Numbered from the stretch's first letter, positions 11,015 through 23,911 are shown. The stretch is DNA of 64,000 bases from Macrotis lagotis (GCF_037893015.1 NC_133666.1:992001-1056000), one strand, 5' to 3'. A program made the numbers and translations. Notes: generated by a model not told the origin, from the sequence alone.

Positions 11015-11911
11015 CCAACTCTAATTTTTAAGGAATTATTTTCTTGTTTGAGTACTTGTATCTCCTTTTCCATTGGCCAGTTCTATTTTTTTAAAGTGTT
11101 CTTCTCTTCAGTAAATTTTGTTTATTTTTTTCCCATTTGATCAATTCTGCTTTTCAAGGAAGTCTTCTCTTCATTGGATTTTTGTACTCCTTTTACTGTT
11201 TGATATGTTCTGTTTTTTACAGTGTTGTTTTCTTTAGTATTTTTTGTACCTCCTTTATCAAGCTAGTGACCTTTTTCATGATTTTCTTGCATCATTCTCA
11301 TTTATTTTCCCAGTTTTTCCTCTGCCTTTCTTACTTGAATTTTAAAATCCTTTTTGAACTTTTCCATGCCATGAATCATATTTTTTTTCTTTGAGGCTTT
11401 GGATGTTGCAGTTTTGACTTTGTTGTTGTCTTCTGAGTTTGTGTTTTGATCTTGCCTATTACCATAATAACTTTCTATAGTTGGGATCTTTTTCGGCTGT
11501 TTGCTCATTTTCCATCTTATTTCTCTACTTTTAACTCTCAAATGGGTCTCTGCTTCTGGAGTGGAGGAGGCACAGTCCCAAATTTCAGGTTTTTTGTGCA
11601 ACTATTTTCAAAGATAATTCTGGGCACCTCAAAGATTTTGTTTCTTCTATGGTGGTTTGATCGAGGAAGTGGTATATTTACTATTCTTCTAGTCTGTGCT
11701 CTGGTCTATGAGTGAGCACAAGCTCTCTCTTCTGCCCTGAAACTGTGATCAGGGTCCCAGCTCCCTTATAGCTGGAATCTCTGCTGTGCTAGTGCTCCTC
11801 CTTGGCCTGGGACTGAGACTCAGGACTGCAATTCATATTCAAATATGGGCAATGCAACAGAGTCCTATCCCCAGTGCCAGTAAAAGAATCTCTGTAATCT
11901 CCTTTTTAAAC

Positions 11912-12074
11912 TTTTTTTTTTAGGTTTTTGCCAGGCAAATGGGGTTAAATGGCTTGCCAAAGGCCACACAGCTAGGTCATTATTAAGTGTCTGAGGCCTG
12001 AGGCCCGATTGGAACTCAGGTACTCCTGACTCCAGGGCAGGTGCTCTATCCATTGAACCACCTAGCCGCTTCCC
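11912..12074 (-). repeat. WSINE1-like SINE
   Basis: A reversed copy with a short internal duplication (GTCTGAGGCCTGAGGCCC). It ends CCACCTAGCCGC and lies at the junction of two L1 remnants. Confidence 0.88.
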
Positions 12075-12427
12075 TTAAGTTTTTTAAATGTATTTATTTT
12101 AAAATAAGTTTTTAATTATCTTTTTTACATCATAATTTCCCACAATATCCACCCAATTCTTCCCAAAGAGGCAGTCCATACAAAAATATTCTTTTCAATA
12201 GTCTAAAAGAAAAAAAAGAAAATGAAAAAAATCAACATAATTACTTTCAAACTAAAGTCTTAAAATACATGCCATGTGCAACATTTATTTACATCTGGAG
12301 AGATTTTTCTTGTTTTTCATTCAAAGGCATGTTCTTTTTAATATTTCAACATTTACTCTTGAAGTGTGCGTGTGATCGTTCTTTCTGCTTACATTGTTGT
12401 AACCTTTTTGAAAAAAATTATTTATTT

Positions 12428-12552
12428 AAGGCAATGTGCAAGTGACTTGCCCAAGGACACACAGCTAGATAATCATTAAGTGTTTGAGGTCTGATTTGAA
12501 CTCAGGTCTTCCTGACTCCAGGCTCTATCCACTGCCACCTAGCTAGCTGCCT
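12428..12552 (-). repeat. Diverged tRNA-headed SINE
   Basis: GTGACTTGCCCAAGGACACA, GATTTGAACTCAGGTCTTCC and CCACTGCCACCTAGC are in order. It is shorter and more diverged than the WSINE1-like copies and may belong to an older subfamily. Confidence 0.75.
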
Positions 12553-12812
12553 GCATTGTAACCTTTGAGTATTTGGGGGACTCTTTTTACTTCACTCTGC
12601 ATCAGTTCACATAAGTCCTTCCATCCTTCTCCATACTCATCACTTTCATCCTTTCTTACAGCACAGTAATCTTCCCCTACATTCATATACTACAATGTGT
12701 ATAGCCATTCCCCAATCAGTGGGAATTTACTTTGTTTCCAGTTCTTTGCAATCACAAAAGGTGCTACAGGGTTTTTTCCCCTGGCTATTTTCTCATTCAG
12801 AAATCAACCCCT

Positions 12813-12916
12813 AGGGGCGGCTAGGTGGCAGTGGATAAAGCACCGGCCCTGGAGTCAGGAGTACCTGGGTTCAAATCCGGTCTCAGACACTTAATAATTA
12901 CCTAGCTGTGTGGCCA
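12813..12916 (+). repeat. WSINE1-like SINE, 3' end missing
   Basis: GGGGCGGCTAGGTGGCAGTG through box B GGGTTCAAATCC to CTAGCTGTGTGGCC. The usual TTGGGCAAGCC tail is absent; the sequence passes straight into the LTR-like stretch. Confidence 0.88.
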
Positions 12917-13372
12917 CTCAACTAGGAAAATTTAGGTCTAGTCAAAATCGTAAGAAATTCTAGTTTAGGTGAATTAGTGGATTCTAACTCACTGTGTTTT
13001 AGCCAGACAGGTCTGGGTGGAAGTGGCTTCCCATTTTTGTTTAGATTAACCTAAATGAGGGGTATGGGTATAGATAAGACTAAATGAGCATAGCCATGTG
13101 CTCCAGACCTTCATTAGAATAAAGCCACCTCTCCTTATAATATTCATTCTCTCATTACTTATCAATCAGAGTTGATTTCCACCCTCATGTATGCCCCCTT
13201 TTCAAAAAACTTTATAAGTATTGACGTTTCCACAGGTTAGGTCTCTTTGGTAACCAAGGGGAATGAATGAGTTCATTTTATTGACTGCTTGCTAGCAGTA
13301 ATTAATAAATTGTTTTTAATTTGCCCAGAAACTCTGACTCTCAAAAATTTTCAGTCTCCACAGCTACTATGT
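12912..13372 (+). mobile_element. Possible solo LTR
   Basis: The stretch differs from the L1 on both sides. It has a TATA-like CTTTATAAGTATTG near 13,210 and AATTAATAAATTG near 13,302, and closes TTTTCAGTCTCCACA. The left end is not certain. It is a fossil, with no internal region. Confidence 0.35.
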
Positions 13373-14159
13373 AGATTTTGGTGTATATGAGGACTTTATT
13401 TTTATGAATGCCCTCTGTTAGGTCTTGGTCTCATAAAGGAATTTCTGAGTCAAAATATATGAAGATTTTAGTCACTTTATATAATTCTAATTGCTTTTAA
13501 AATGACTGTACTGATTCACAGTTCTTGCAACAATTTTATAGTTTGCCTCTATTCTACAACCATTGTCATTTTTTAAAATCTTGGCTTGTTTTCATGGAAC
13601 GAGGTAAAAGTTCAGGTTTGTTTTGATTTATGTTGGTGGTTTGAGTCCCAGAGACTCTTCATGGTTTTGGGATGACATCTCATTGTCTGGTATAGCCTCA
13701 ACTTTTGTTATTATTGATGTTTAAGTTTCTTTTGAAGCCTGTCTCAATGTCTCTTCTATTTTCCCAAGGGTTTCCAAATAGACATTGATTACATCAGCAA
13801 AGACACATTTTGAACTCTTTCTGCCTTTCCTTTTTTTCCTCATCTAATAGCATCCTTGTTTTTTCCCACATTCATTAAGAAAGATCCTAGTGTCTCCTCA
13901 TCTTGAGTGCTTTTGGTTTTAGATGCTTCTTATGGCTCAAAAAAAGTGCCTCTGCCTAGTCTTTGTATGACTTTTGTTATAAAAGAGGTTGTACTTTGTC
14001 AAAGACTTTTTCTGCATCTATTCAAAAGGTCATATGATTTGGAATGATTTGTTTTTAATATGATTAACTAGGTTGATTGCTTTCCTAATGTTGAATCATC
14101 TTCTGATCCCTGGCGTTAATCCTCCTTGGACAACATTGTGAGATGATTATCTAGAATGG

Positions 14160-14555
14160 ATATAGCTCCTCTCAACAGTTCAGAGATCATGGACAGTCCT
14201 GAAAGACCTGTTATGGACAGTGTCTTCCACATCCAAAGGAAAAAACAAAACAAAGCCATAGAATCTGAATGCATACTATGGTCACTTTTTTAAAACTTCT
14301 CTTATGTTTTCTTTCCTATCTCATGGTTTTCTTTCTTTCCCCTTAGATCTAATTCCTTACACAAAATGATGAAAATATAAATATGTTAAATACAAATGGA
14401 CATGTATAACTTTTGTCTGACTGTTTGCTGCTATGGGGAAGGGGGAGGGAAGGGAAAGTTAGAAAAATGTGGAACTCATTAATTTGCAAATGAATGAATG
14501 TTGAAAAACTACTATAGAATATAATTAGAAAAATAAACTAAAATTTCAATTAAAA
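14160..14555 (+). repeat. L1 3' end inserted into the old L1
   Basis: It runs from CATGGACAGTCCTGAAAGAC to TGAATGTTGAAAAACTACTA and AATTAGAAAAATAAACTA, the 3' tail of a marsupial L1, in the opposite direction to its host L1. It is 5'-truncated. Confidence 0.7.
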
Positions 14556-16132
14556 AATCCTTCTTGGGTATTATATGCAATTTCTTAGATGCATTACTGT
14601 ACATTGTCAAGATTTAATTTAAAATATTTGAATTATTATCATTAATGATATGGGGTTATAATTTTCCTGTGTTTTATCCTTCTCTGGTTTAGGTATTAGG
14701 AATATACTTATTTCATAAAATATGTCTGGTAGAATGTTCTTCTCAGTTTTTGAGAATGATTTGTAAATTGTGAACTAATTGTATTTTGAGGTTTTTTTAA
14801 GTTTGATAGAATTCTCTTGTGAATCCATCAGGAGCAGGAGTTTTTCACTATTCATTCCTTTACACTTTACAGCTAGATCTATTTTCCTTTTCTGAGATCA
14901 GATTATTTATGATACCTATTTGGGCTGCTGTTAGATAGGTATATTATATTTTTGAAGATGTTCTATTTCTTTTTTACTTCTGGATTTTGTTAGTATGTTA
15001 CTAATTCTGATTATTCTTTTTCTTTTGACATTCTTCTGATTTTACCTTGTCATTTGCTGTTGTTGATTTTATTTTTTTGTGCTCTTATTAATCAGATTGA
15101 CAAAGCACCAATTTTTGTTCTATCATTTCTAAAGAGTTTTTTTGTTTCCAGTTTATCTATTTCTCCTCTAATTTTTAATATCTTCTCCTTTATGATATTT
15201 TAGGTGTATGTATTTATTTTCTATTTTTTCCAATGATGTTCAGTCATTAATCATCTCCTTTTCTATTTTGTTAATATATGTGCACATCTGTACACAGGTA
15301 TGCATGTTTATGTATGAATAGGATATGATTTTTCCCCTAAGGATTGCTCTATCCATATCCAGAAATATCAATATATTATTGCATCATTGTTACTTTCACA
15401 TAATTGTTGTTTCTGCAACATATTCTTTGACACACTCCTTATTTAGAAATTCATTTGAGACAGTCTCTTGTTTCGGGTCCTTAAAGTGATTATTAGTTTT
15501 ATTGTTATGGTCTGGAAAGACTCTTTTTCCTATTTCTGCCTTTTCATATTATCTGAGTTATATACATAACACAATTTTGTAAAACTCCCATGTCATGCAA
15601 AGATATAGGGTTAGGTTGTTTCAGCAGTTCCAATCAGAAAACACCTTATGTCTTTTTGTGCTAATTTCTCCATCAATTTGTTCATATCTATATTTTCCTT
15701 TGTGTTTATCTTTCTTTATTGAGAACCTTGAAATCTGGGGACAATGTTCTGTTATTGTCTGTGTCTTCTTGAGATTCAGATCGTGTTTTCTTTATGAATT
15801 TAGATGCCAAGATATTTAGAGCACAGAAATTTATTATTAACATTAGTTTGTTTTCTACAGTTCCTTTCAGCCTCATGTAAGTTTCTCCTATTAAGAAAAC
15901 ACTTTTAATGTTTTGGTGATTTGCTTTTGTTTTGTCATAGAACGGAATTGTAACTATTGTTTTTTGGGTTTCATTTGTAGTTCATTAAAATGTTTGAAGG
16001 TTTCTCATTTTTATTCTATGTCTTTTTTAAATGTTTCTTTTAAGCAACAGACTGTAAGGCTTGGTTTTCTTATCCAATCTATTTCTCTTATTTTCATTTT
16101 TTAATCCCTTCACCTTTGAAAAGTATGAGTTC

Positions 16133-16573
16133 ATGATGCTGAGTGAGATGAGCAGAACCAGAAAAACACTGTACACCCTAACAGCAACATGAGGGTGATG
16201 ATCATCCTTGATGGACTCGCTCATTCCATCAGTGCAACAGTCAGGGCCAATTTTGGGCTATCTGCGATGGAGAATACCATCTGTATCCAGAGAAAGAACC
16301 CTGGAGTTTGAACAAAGTTCAAGGACTATTCCCTTTAATTTAGAAAAAAAAGGCTGCTATCTTATTGTCTGATCTTGCTATCTCTTATACTTTATGTTTC
16401 TTCCTTAAGGATATGATTTCTCTCTCATCACATTCAATTTGGATCAATGTACAACATGGAAACAATGGAAAGACTGGCAGATTGCCTTCTGTGGGGGTGG
16501 GGGGGAAGTAAAATTAGGGGGAAAATTGTAAAACTCAAGATAAATGAAATCTTTATAATTCGAAAAAAATAAA
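16133..16573 (+). repeat. 5'-truncated L1-lineage 3' tail with target duplication
   Basis: GCTGAGTGAGATGAGCAGAA starts the piece, and the tail matches 1,166-1,591 and 6,893-7,270. The flanks TATGAGTTCA and TATGAGCTCA form the duplication, with one difference. Confidence 0.78.
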
Positions 16574-17150
16574 ATTATGAGCTCAGTGAATATGTTCCTC
16601 CATTTGTTTCTAATATTGTGGGGTTTTCCCCGAAATTAAGATTCTTTTCCCTCTTACTATATAAACACAGAACCCCATCTCTTCCAGTTATTTCAGTTGT
16701 CTTGTTTAAAACCATTCTATTCTCACCAGATTTCTTTCTTTCACCCTTGCCTCCACACTCTGCACTGCTTTCCCTTTCTCTATTTTTGGAGGTTTGCTCA
16801 TTCATTCCCTTTTCTGTCTTCTTTTTATTCAGTTCTCAAATTCTTCCCTTCTTTTCTTCTTCCCTCTTAAGGAGTAAAGGAGAATCCTTCCCCATCAACA
16901 TTTTTGTTTTGAAAATTTTATTTTCTGCAGATTTTCTAAAGAGAATTTTGTTCCCTCCTTTTCTTCATTGCTTATCTTTACTTTCCATTGATTATAGCCT
17001 TTCATTCTTTGATTCACAGCCCTTAATACTCCTTTTGCCATTTTTTATTCACTTTATTCCTCATAAAATTAAAGCTTCAGAATATTCAAGTTTGGATTGC
17101 TTCTTGTCACAGTCCTTATATGCAATGGGAAATGTTTTTAATCAAGCTTG

Positions 17151-17326
17151 AAAGACTAGTTACTATTCAGATTTACTTGGTAAATTCAAGAATTGGGCCA
17201 CATATTTAGGCTAAAATCCTTGACTGCCATGATGGATGGCATGTTAGTCCCTTCTTCTAAGGTTTTGTCACCACAACTGGTTAACATAGGTTCTTATACA
17301 AACTGTTCTGCTTCTCTCTCTCTCTC
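17151..17326. other. Stretch with nothing recognised
   Basis: AT-rich sequence between the old L1 and a SINE. It could be the L1 5' region or unique sequence. Confidence 0.4.
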
Positions 17327-17478
17327 TTTTTTTAGGGTTTTGCAAGGCAAATGGGGTTAAGTGACTTGCCCAAGGCCACACAGCTAGGTAATTATTAAGT
17401 GTCTGAGACCGGATTTGAAACCAGGTACTCCTGACTCCAGGGCCAGTGCTTTATCCAATGCACCACCTAGCCACCCCT
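17327..17478 (-). repeat. WSINE1-like SINE
   Basis: A reversed full copy, flanked by CTGCTTCTCTCT on both sides. Confidence 0.92.
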
Positions 17479-17519
17479 CTGCTTCTCTCTTAACGTCTCT
17501 CTAGCTCTGCCTATTGGTC

Positions 17520-17712
17520 CCTGTCTCTCTAATTCCCTTTGCCTCTGCCTCTGTCTCTGTGTCTTTGTCTCTCTGTCTGTGTGTCTTTGTCTCTATCTCT
17601 GTGTGTCTCTTTCAATCTCTGTATGTCTCTGTCTTTGTCTCTGTCTCTTTCTCTGTTTCTCAGTCTTTGTCTTGTTCTCTATGTCTCTGATATCTCTCTC
17701 TGTCTCTGTCTC

Positions 17713-17760
<48 letters not shown>
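17520..17760. repeat. TC-rich simple repeat
   Basis: A diverged (TCTCTG)n stretch passes into pure (TC)n at about 17,715-17,759. Open frames over it are artefacts. Confidence 0.95.
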
Positions 17761-17763
<3 letters not shown>

Positions 17764-19099
17764 TGCATTTATATGTGTGCATATCTCCTGCTGTTTTATA
17801 ACTCCTAGGGATTTTAGTCAGGGTCCACTTGGCCATTCAGAGCGAAGTTGGGAAGAAGCCCACTGTTCCTGACTAATAAGGAGCTAACATGAGGGCTAGC
17901 AGGATTCTGGTTCCCTTGGAAACAGACCAGTCACTCTGGCAACCCATGATTGGAAGCAGCTGATTTCCCCTTCCTGGACACTGTATTGTTCCTTACCAGG
18001 GATTCCTAAATCTGAAGAGCAGGACCCCTTCCTGGTGCCCAAGTTGGGAACCTCTCCTCCTGCAGAGACTTTGCCAGCATCCTGCTCCCTCCCATCCCCC
18101 CATTCAGGACAAAAAAAAAAGAGAGAATTCAGGCAAGATAGAATCATGGTGAACTGAAAGGAGAGGAACTTAATAATCCTTGATGCCCTATCTTAGTGCT
18201 CCTCCCCAATCAGCCTCCACAGTCCCAGTGAGGATGGAGGAAGTGGACTGAGGATTCCTGCCTGGGGTACGTGATAGGATCCCCTCCTGCTACAGAGACT
18301 TTGCTACATGCCCCCCCCCTCCCAAACATGTTCGATACATATTCTACCAGTTATGTTAGAAGAATGGGAGTAGGGATGAAGGGTCCTCAAAATATGCTGT
18401 ACTCTGTCTGAAGACTGTCCTCAGTTAGGGACCGAAAATTTGAAAAGATTCTCTAAGTTACTCTCAACATGGCCCGCTCACATTGAAATAAATGGTTGAT
18501 GCTGATTCAGCCCAGACAAGGAAAGCCAAGGGAGGAAGTGGGCAGGGAGTCATGCTTGCTGACTCCAAATCCAAAACCTGAGGCCTTTCCATTACATCAC
18601 AGTGAAATTTATAGGTCATGGTAGAGAGACTTGGGATGAGGGAGTGGGCACTTCTGTGTCCTTAAAATTCCCCTTCACAAACAGACTACATCAAAGATCA
18701 GTCTTGTAGACAAGTCTCATGATTTCCTAGGTTAGGATCCCTCCAATGTCATAGCTCTTCATTTCACAGGAAACTAATAAATCATCGATTGCCACTCCCT
18801 CTAAGCAGTCTATGAAAATGAACCCAGCAGATCTGAGACTCTATTGGGTGCCTTCTTGTGCAAGGGGAGTCCATTTCCCCTTCCCATATCAGATCCTGAT
18901 TCAGCCCAATGGCATGCATGTCTATAATGGCTTTTCAATGATGGAACTCAGCCACAACAAACCTGGAAAGCCTGTGAGTAATATGCACTGGATTGTTGTG
19001 GGGGAGGGGGAGAGTTCAGTGTCATTTCATCCATTGTATTACTATTCCCAGAGGTCAAAACAGTGCTTGGGATATGATAGAAAACTGTTAGCATTCATT
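17761..19099. other. Single-copy-looking stretch in the repeat-rich half
   Basis: This is the longest part of the left half where I recognise no repeat. Base composition is more balanced than around it. An open frame at 18,812-19,114 passes a GTGAGT at about 18,973, noted under findings. No protein family was recognised. Confidence 0.45.
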
Positions 19100-19456
19100 T
19101 GTTTAAAATTTTGAGTTCCAAATTCTCTCCCTCCTAGAGAAGGCAAGCAACTTAATAACAATTATGCATGTGAAGTCATGCAAAATTTATATCCAAATTA
19201 GCCATATTGCAAAAGAAAACACAGAGGAAAAAATAAAGTTAAAAAGTATGCTTGAGCGTTCATCTGTTCTTTCTCTGCAGGTGGATAGCATTTTTCATCC
19301 TAAATTTTTTAGAACTGCCACAACTCATTGTATGGTAGATCCTCGTTACAATGTTGCTCTCACAAGTGTTCTGGTTGTGCTCCCTCAACATCAGTTCTTA
19401 AAAGTCTTCAGACTTTTCTGAAATCATCCCCTTAAGCCTTTTTAAAAGCAAATTAA

Positions 19457-19612
19457 TGGGGCAGCTGGGTGGTGTAGTAGATAGGGCACCTGCCCTGGAG
19501 TCAGGAGGAGTTCAAATCTGGCCTCAGACACTTCATAATTGCCTAGCTGTGTGGTATTGGGCAAGTCACTTAACCCCAGTGCCTTAAATTCTAAAAATCA
19601 ATTAATTAATTA
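19457..19612 (+). repeat. tRNA-headed SINE in the L1
   Basis: GGGGCAGCTGGGTGGTGTAG opens the copy, which includes GGGCAAGTCACTTAACCCC. AGCAAATTAATGG and AGTAAATTAATGG flank it. Confidence 0.88.
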
Positions 19613-19720
19613 AAAGTAAATTAATGGTCCATCACAACTAAAGATTAAATTGATTCTGTATCATTTATTGATTGATTCTATTTAAAATTTGCTGATTTCA
19701 TTCTCTACCTGCTTTTGTCA

Positions 19721-20251
19721 TGTAATGGTTTGTTATGGCTCTATCAGATTCAGCTAGTTTGTAATGTTAAGTTCAGAAATTTGGCTCCTGCCTCAAGAAA
19801 TCTGACTTACCTTGGGGGATGTGTGTTAACAAAGGACTTGTTATCTTTACACAACCAAGCTTTCCTTGAAGGATGTCTAGTTTGCTGTCAAAAAGATCTG
19901 TTCTATTATCTATAAACTTTGCAGCCATACTGAATAATGAGCACTTTTTATTCTCATGAGAAAAGTGAGGAGGTCATTGCTAGCTCCCATTACCAGACTT
20001 CCAATCAATCATGTTGTTCCCTGAACCTCACCCCTGTAACCAATCATCTTGCTCTCAATTTCATGATGTTATCTACCCTGTTTTGTTCTTTGTTCTGTAC
20101 TCTCCCAAATCTATAAAAGGTTGAACTGTCCTTTTGCTCAAAGTCTTTGGCATATATGAAGGCTACCCACTGACCCATTTATTGACAAACAGCATGCCCC
20201 TATTAATGTAATCTTGCTCAGAGATATGTCTGTTTTACCCTTTTTTTTACA
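19721..20251 (+). mobile_element. Probable solo LTR in the L1
   Basis: The ends TGTAATGG and TTTTTTTACA give matching TGTAA/TTACA termini. CTATAAAAGG at about 20,111 is a TATA box and the region has no similarity to the flanking L1. No clean target duplication was found, so the limits are approximate. It is a fossil with no internal genes. Confidence 0.45.
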
Positions 20252-21745
20252 TTTTTATTTTGACACATCTAAATATCACAACTTGTTCAGCCATTCCCAA
20301 TGAGTATACATTGAATTTCCAATTCTTTGCCACCACAAAAAGATCAGCTATAAATATCTTTGTACAAATAGATGCTTTTCCCTTTTCTTTGATGTCTTTG
20401 GGATACAGATCTAATAGTGGTGTTTCTGGGTCAAAGAACAGTTTTGCAGCTCTTTGGATATAGTCTCAAGTTGTTCTCCAGAAGGTTAGATCAGTTCTCA
20501 TGTCTACCAACAGCGCATCAGCAACCCAATTTTTCTACTTCCCTCTAGGATTCATCATTTTCTTTTAGTCAATCTGATAGGTGTGAGATGATACATCAGA
20601 GTTCTTTGAATTATCATTTCTCTAGTCAGTATTGCTTTAGAGTATTTTTCATGTGACTATTGATAGCTTTGATTTCTTCTAAAAACTGCCTGTTTAAGAT
20701 CTTTTGATTTTTTATCATTTGGGGAATGGCTCTTATTTTTATAAATTTGTCTCATTTCTCTCTCTCTATCTGAGAAATGAACCCTTTACCAGAAAAGCTT
20801 GCTGTGAAAATTTTTCCATTTCCTGTTTTCCTTCTAATTTTGGCAAAATTAGTTTTGTTTGGGTAAAAGTCTTTTAATTTCATGTAATCAAAATGATCCA
20901 TTTTACTTCCTATGATCCTCTCTGTCTCTTGTTCGAGCATTAACTCTTCCTGATTCATAGATCAGACAGATACATTGTCCCATGCTCTGCAAACTGATGA
21001 TATCATCTTTTATGCCTAAATTATTTATCCATTTTTGGCCTAATCTTAATATTGGTCTATGCCTCATTTCTGCCAAACTGCTTTCCAGCTTTTCCAAACA
21101 TTTTTGTTAAATGTTGAATTCTTATCCCTCAAAGCTTGGATCCTGTGCTCATTTACTACTGTGTATTCTATACCTACTCTATTCCACTGTGTAAACCTTC
21201 AAAATTGGGATTAAAATAAAATGACAGAAAATATAGATTAGAAATGAAATTTTATCTCTAGGATTTACCATAAAATCTATAGGTAGAAACCATCTATCCA
21301 AGGTGGCTACCCCAAACCAAGAGAAGGGCGTATTTATCCATAAACATAGCACAAGGGAAGTCATTTATCTCCTTGGAAGCCTGTTTATGAGGTTGCACAA
21401 TATTAAATAGCATAGCTCATCATAGACTATCATCCTTAGATAATACTATCTGATGAATTGTGGGTAGGACAAATTTTCTGACTTTCCTAATCATTTGTCT
21501 TCCTGAATTTGTAATTAACATAGGGAGGGATAACATTCCATTTCTTACAACAGAAAGACATTTTTTTAACCCAGAATATAGTTTGAAATTCTTAATAAAC
21601 TTTCTCAACTGATATACCACTCTATTTCTTAGCCAATATGAGTTTTCATGATAACTACTTTGTAATATAGTTTGAAATTTGGTACATCTAGGCTACCTTC
21701 CTTCTCATTTTTTATCATTGATTTCTTTAATATTCTTGACCTTAG

Positions 21746-21892
21746 GGGCAGCTTGGTGGCACAGTAAATAGAGCGTCAGGTCTGGAGTCAGGAGGACCTA
21801 AGTTCAAATTCAGCCCTCAGACACTTAATAATTACCTACCTGTGTGACCTTGGGCAAATCACTTAACCCCATTGCCTTGAAAAAAATAAAAA
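21746..21892 (+). repeat. tRNA-headed SINE in the L1
   Basis: GGGGCAGCTTGGTGGCACAG opens the copy and GGGCAAATCACTTAACCCC follows. AATATTCTTGACCTT flanks both sides exactly. Confidence 0.92.
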
Positions 21893-23816
21893 AAATATTC
21901 TTGACCTTTTGTTCTTCCAGATGAATTTTGTTACTTTTTTCTAGCTCTATCAAATATTTCTTTGGCGGGTTGATTGCTATGGAACTGAATAAGTAAATTC
22001 ATTTAGGTTATGTCATTTGTATTTTATTGACTCAACCTATCCATGAGCAATTAATATTTCTCCATTTCTTTAGATCTAACTCCTGTTGTGTGAAAAGTGT
22101 TTTGTAATTGTTTTCATATAGTTCCTGGGTTTATCTGCAACTGTGGATATAATCATGTGATTTTTGTTCCTTCTGTTATTGATATGATCAGTCATGTTAA
22201 TAGTTTTCCATATTGAACCAACCCTGCAATTCTGGTATAAATCCCACCAGATTATATTACTATATTTCTGTCATCTCCTTGATAGTATTTTACTTAAAAA
22301 TTTTACATCTAATCCTGCATTTCTAGTATATAGGGTGTGATATTTATGATATATTGCTATAATCTCCTTGAAAGTATTTTATTTAAAAATTTTGCATCGA
22401 TATTCAATAAGGAAATTCATCTGTGCTTTTCTTTCTCCATGGTTTAAGTATTAAAAACATTTGTGTCATAAAAGGAATTTGATGGGACTCCTTCTTGGAT
22501 TATTTATATAGTACTGGAATTCATTGTTCCTTAAATGTTTGGTAGAATTCACTTGTAAACCATCTGGACCTGGGAATTTTTTTAAGGAGCTCATTTATAG
22601 CTTATTCTATTTCTTTTACTAAGACAAGATTATTTAAGTATTCGATTTCCTCTTCTATAGAACAGGATACTTTATATTTTTATAAGTATGCATCCATTTC
22701 ACTTAAACCATCAATTTTACTGAAATGATTGGGCAAAATAACTGCTAATAATTGCTTAAATTTCTTCTTCATTAGTGGTTCATTCACCCTTTTCATTTCT
22801 GCTACTAGTAATTTAGTTTTCTTTCTTTCTTTTTTAATCAAATTAATCAGTGGTTTATCTACTCTATTGTGGGTCCCCCCCATAAAACCAACTCATAGTT
22901 TCATTTATTAGTTCAATGTTTGGAGTTTTTTACACTCAATTATCATAATTTCTCCTTTGATTTTGAGAAAATTTTAATTTGTTCTATTTTCTAGTTTTTT
23001 AAATTTGAATGTCCAGTTCATTGATCTGCTCTTTAATTGATGTATGCATTTAGAGATAGAAATTTCCCCCTAAGTGCTGCTCTGACTGCAACCCCACAAA
23101 TTTTGAAATCTTGTCTCATTGCTGTAATTCTCTTTAATGAAATTATTGATTATTTCTAGATTTGCTCTTTGACTTACTTATTCTTTAGGATTAGATTATT
23201 TGGTTTTTAGGCAATTTTTAATCCATAGCTCATTACTGAATGTAATTTTTATTGCATTATAGTCTGAAAAGAGTGCACTTAATATTTCTGTTTTCCTGTA
23301 TTTGATTTTGAGATTTTTATGCCCTGATGCATGGTTTAATTTTTGTGATGGTGCCATGTACTAGTGATAGCTTTGCTACTTATCTTTTTTACTAGGTCTA
23401 TTTTTTTCTTTTCCTTTTTCTAAAATCATGATTGCTTACCCCTACCTTGTTTACCTTCAGTTGAAGCATGGTTGATTCTGCTACAGGCCCTTATTTTAAC
23501 TCTGTATGAAAGTATGTTTCTGTCTGAAGTGTGTTTCTTTTCAAAATCATATCCTTGGACTCTGGTTTCTAATCCATTCTGCTATCCAACTCCATTTCAG
23601 GGGTGAGTTCAGCCCATTCATATTTATACTAATTGTGCATTTCTCTCCATTCTATTTTCTTCTCTTTATCCCTCTTTCTTTCTAACCTGACCCTTCTCTT
23701 CAGTCTGTTTTGCTTAGGATCATTGCCTTTTTTATCTGCCCTCCCATTTTTTAATCAACCCTCCCTTCCTCCCCTACTTCCTCATTTGTTGTAGATTTTC
23801 TATGACCAATTGAATA

Positions 23817-23849
23817 TATATGTCTGTATATGTGTGCATGTATGCATGC

Positions 23850-23909
<60 letters not shown>
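23817..23909. repeat. (TA)n microsatellite
   Basis: About 28 bp and 26 bp of TA repeat are separated by GC, with a TGTGTGCATG lead-in. It arose inside the L1. Confidence 0.95.

Positions 23910-23911
<2 letters not shown>

Larger units (their letters stand above)
10081..11911 (-). repeat. L1 or HAL1 5' half: ORF1 and 5' untranslated region
   Basis: The minus-strand frame ending near 11,302 encodes MSKQPKKIPTIESYYGNRQD with a Lys-rich continuation, the start of a marsupial L1 ORF1 (RNA-binding protein). The downstream part of ORF1 continues towards 10,085 in broken frames. The sequence from 11,600 to 11,911 reads as 5' untranslated region. Two SINEs sit inside. The retrovirus fossil adjoins the low-coordinate end. 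Confidence 0.65.
12075..17150 (-). repeat. Old L1, mainly ORF2 region, with many insertions
   Basis: It is read backwards and collinear with the copies at 19,100-26,161 and 34,650-39,180. Phrases include CCATTCCCCAATCAGTGGG, GTCAAAGACTTTTTCTGCAT, TCCATCAGGAGCAGGAG and TTAATCAGATTGACAAAGC, the reverse-transcriptase part reversed. Insertions lie at 12,428, 12,813, 12,912, 14,160 and 16,133. It is more diverged than the other two L1 copies. Confidence 0.65.

Noticed and set aside
16618-17151. A 177-codon frame rich in Phe, Leu and Ser
   Set aside because: It is the reverse side of old L1 sequence. Low complexity explains its length.
17539-17872. Two overlapping frames of Leu/Ser/Cys repeats
   Set aside because: They are pure translation of a TC-rich microsatellite.
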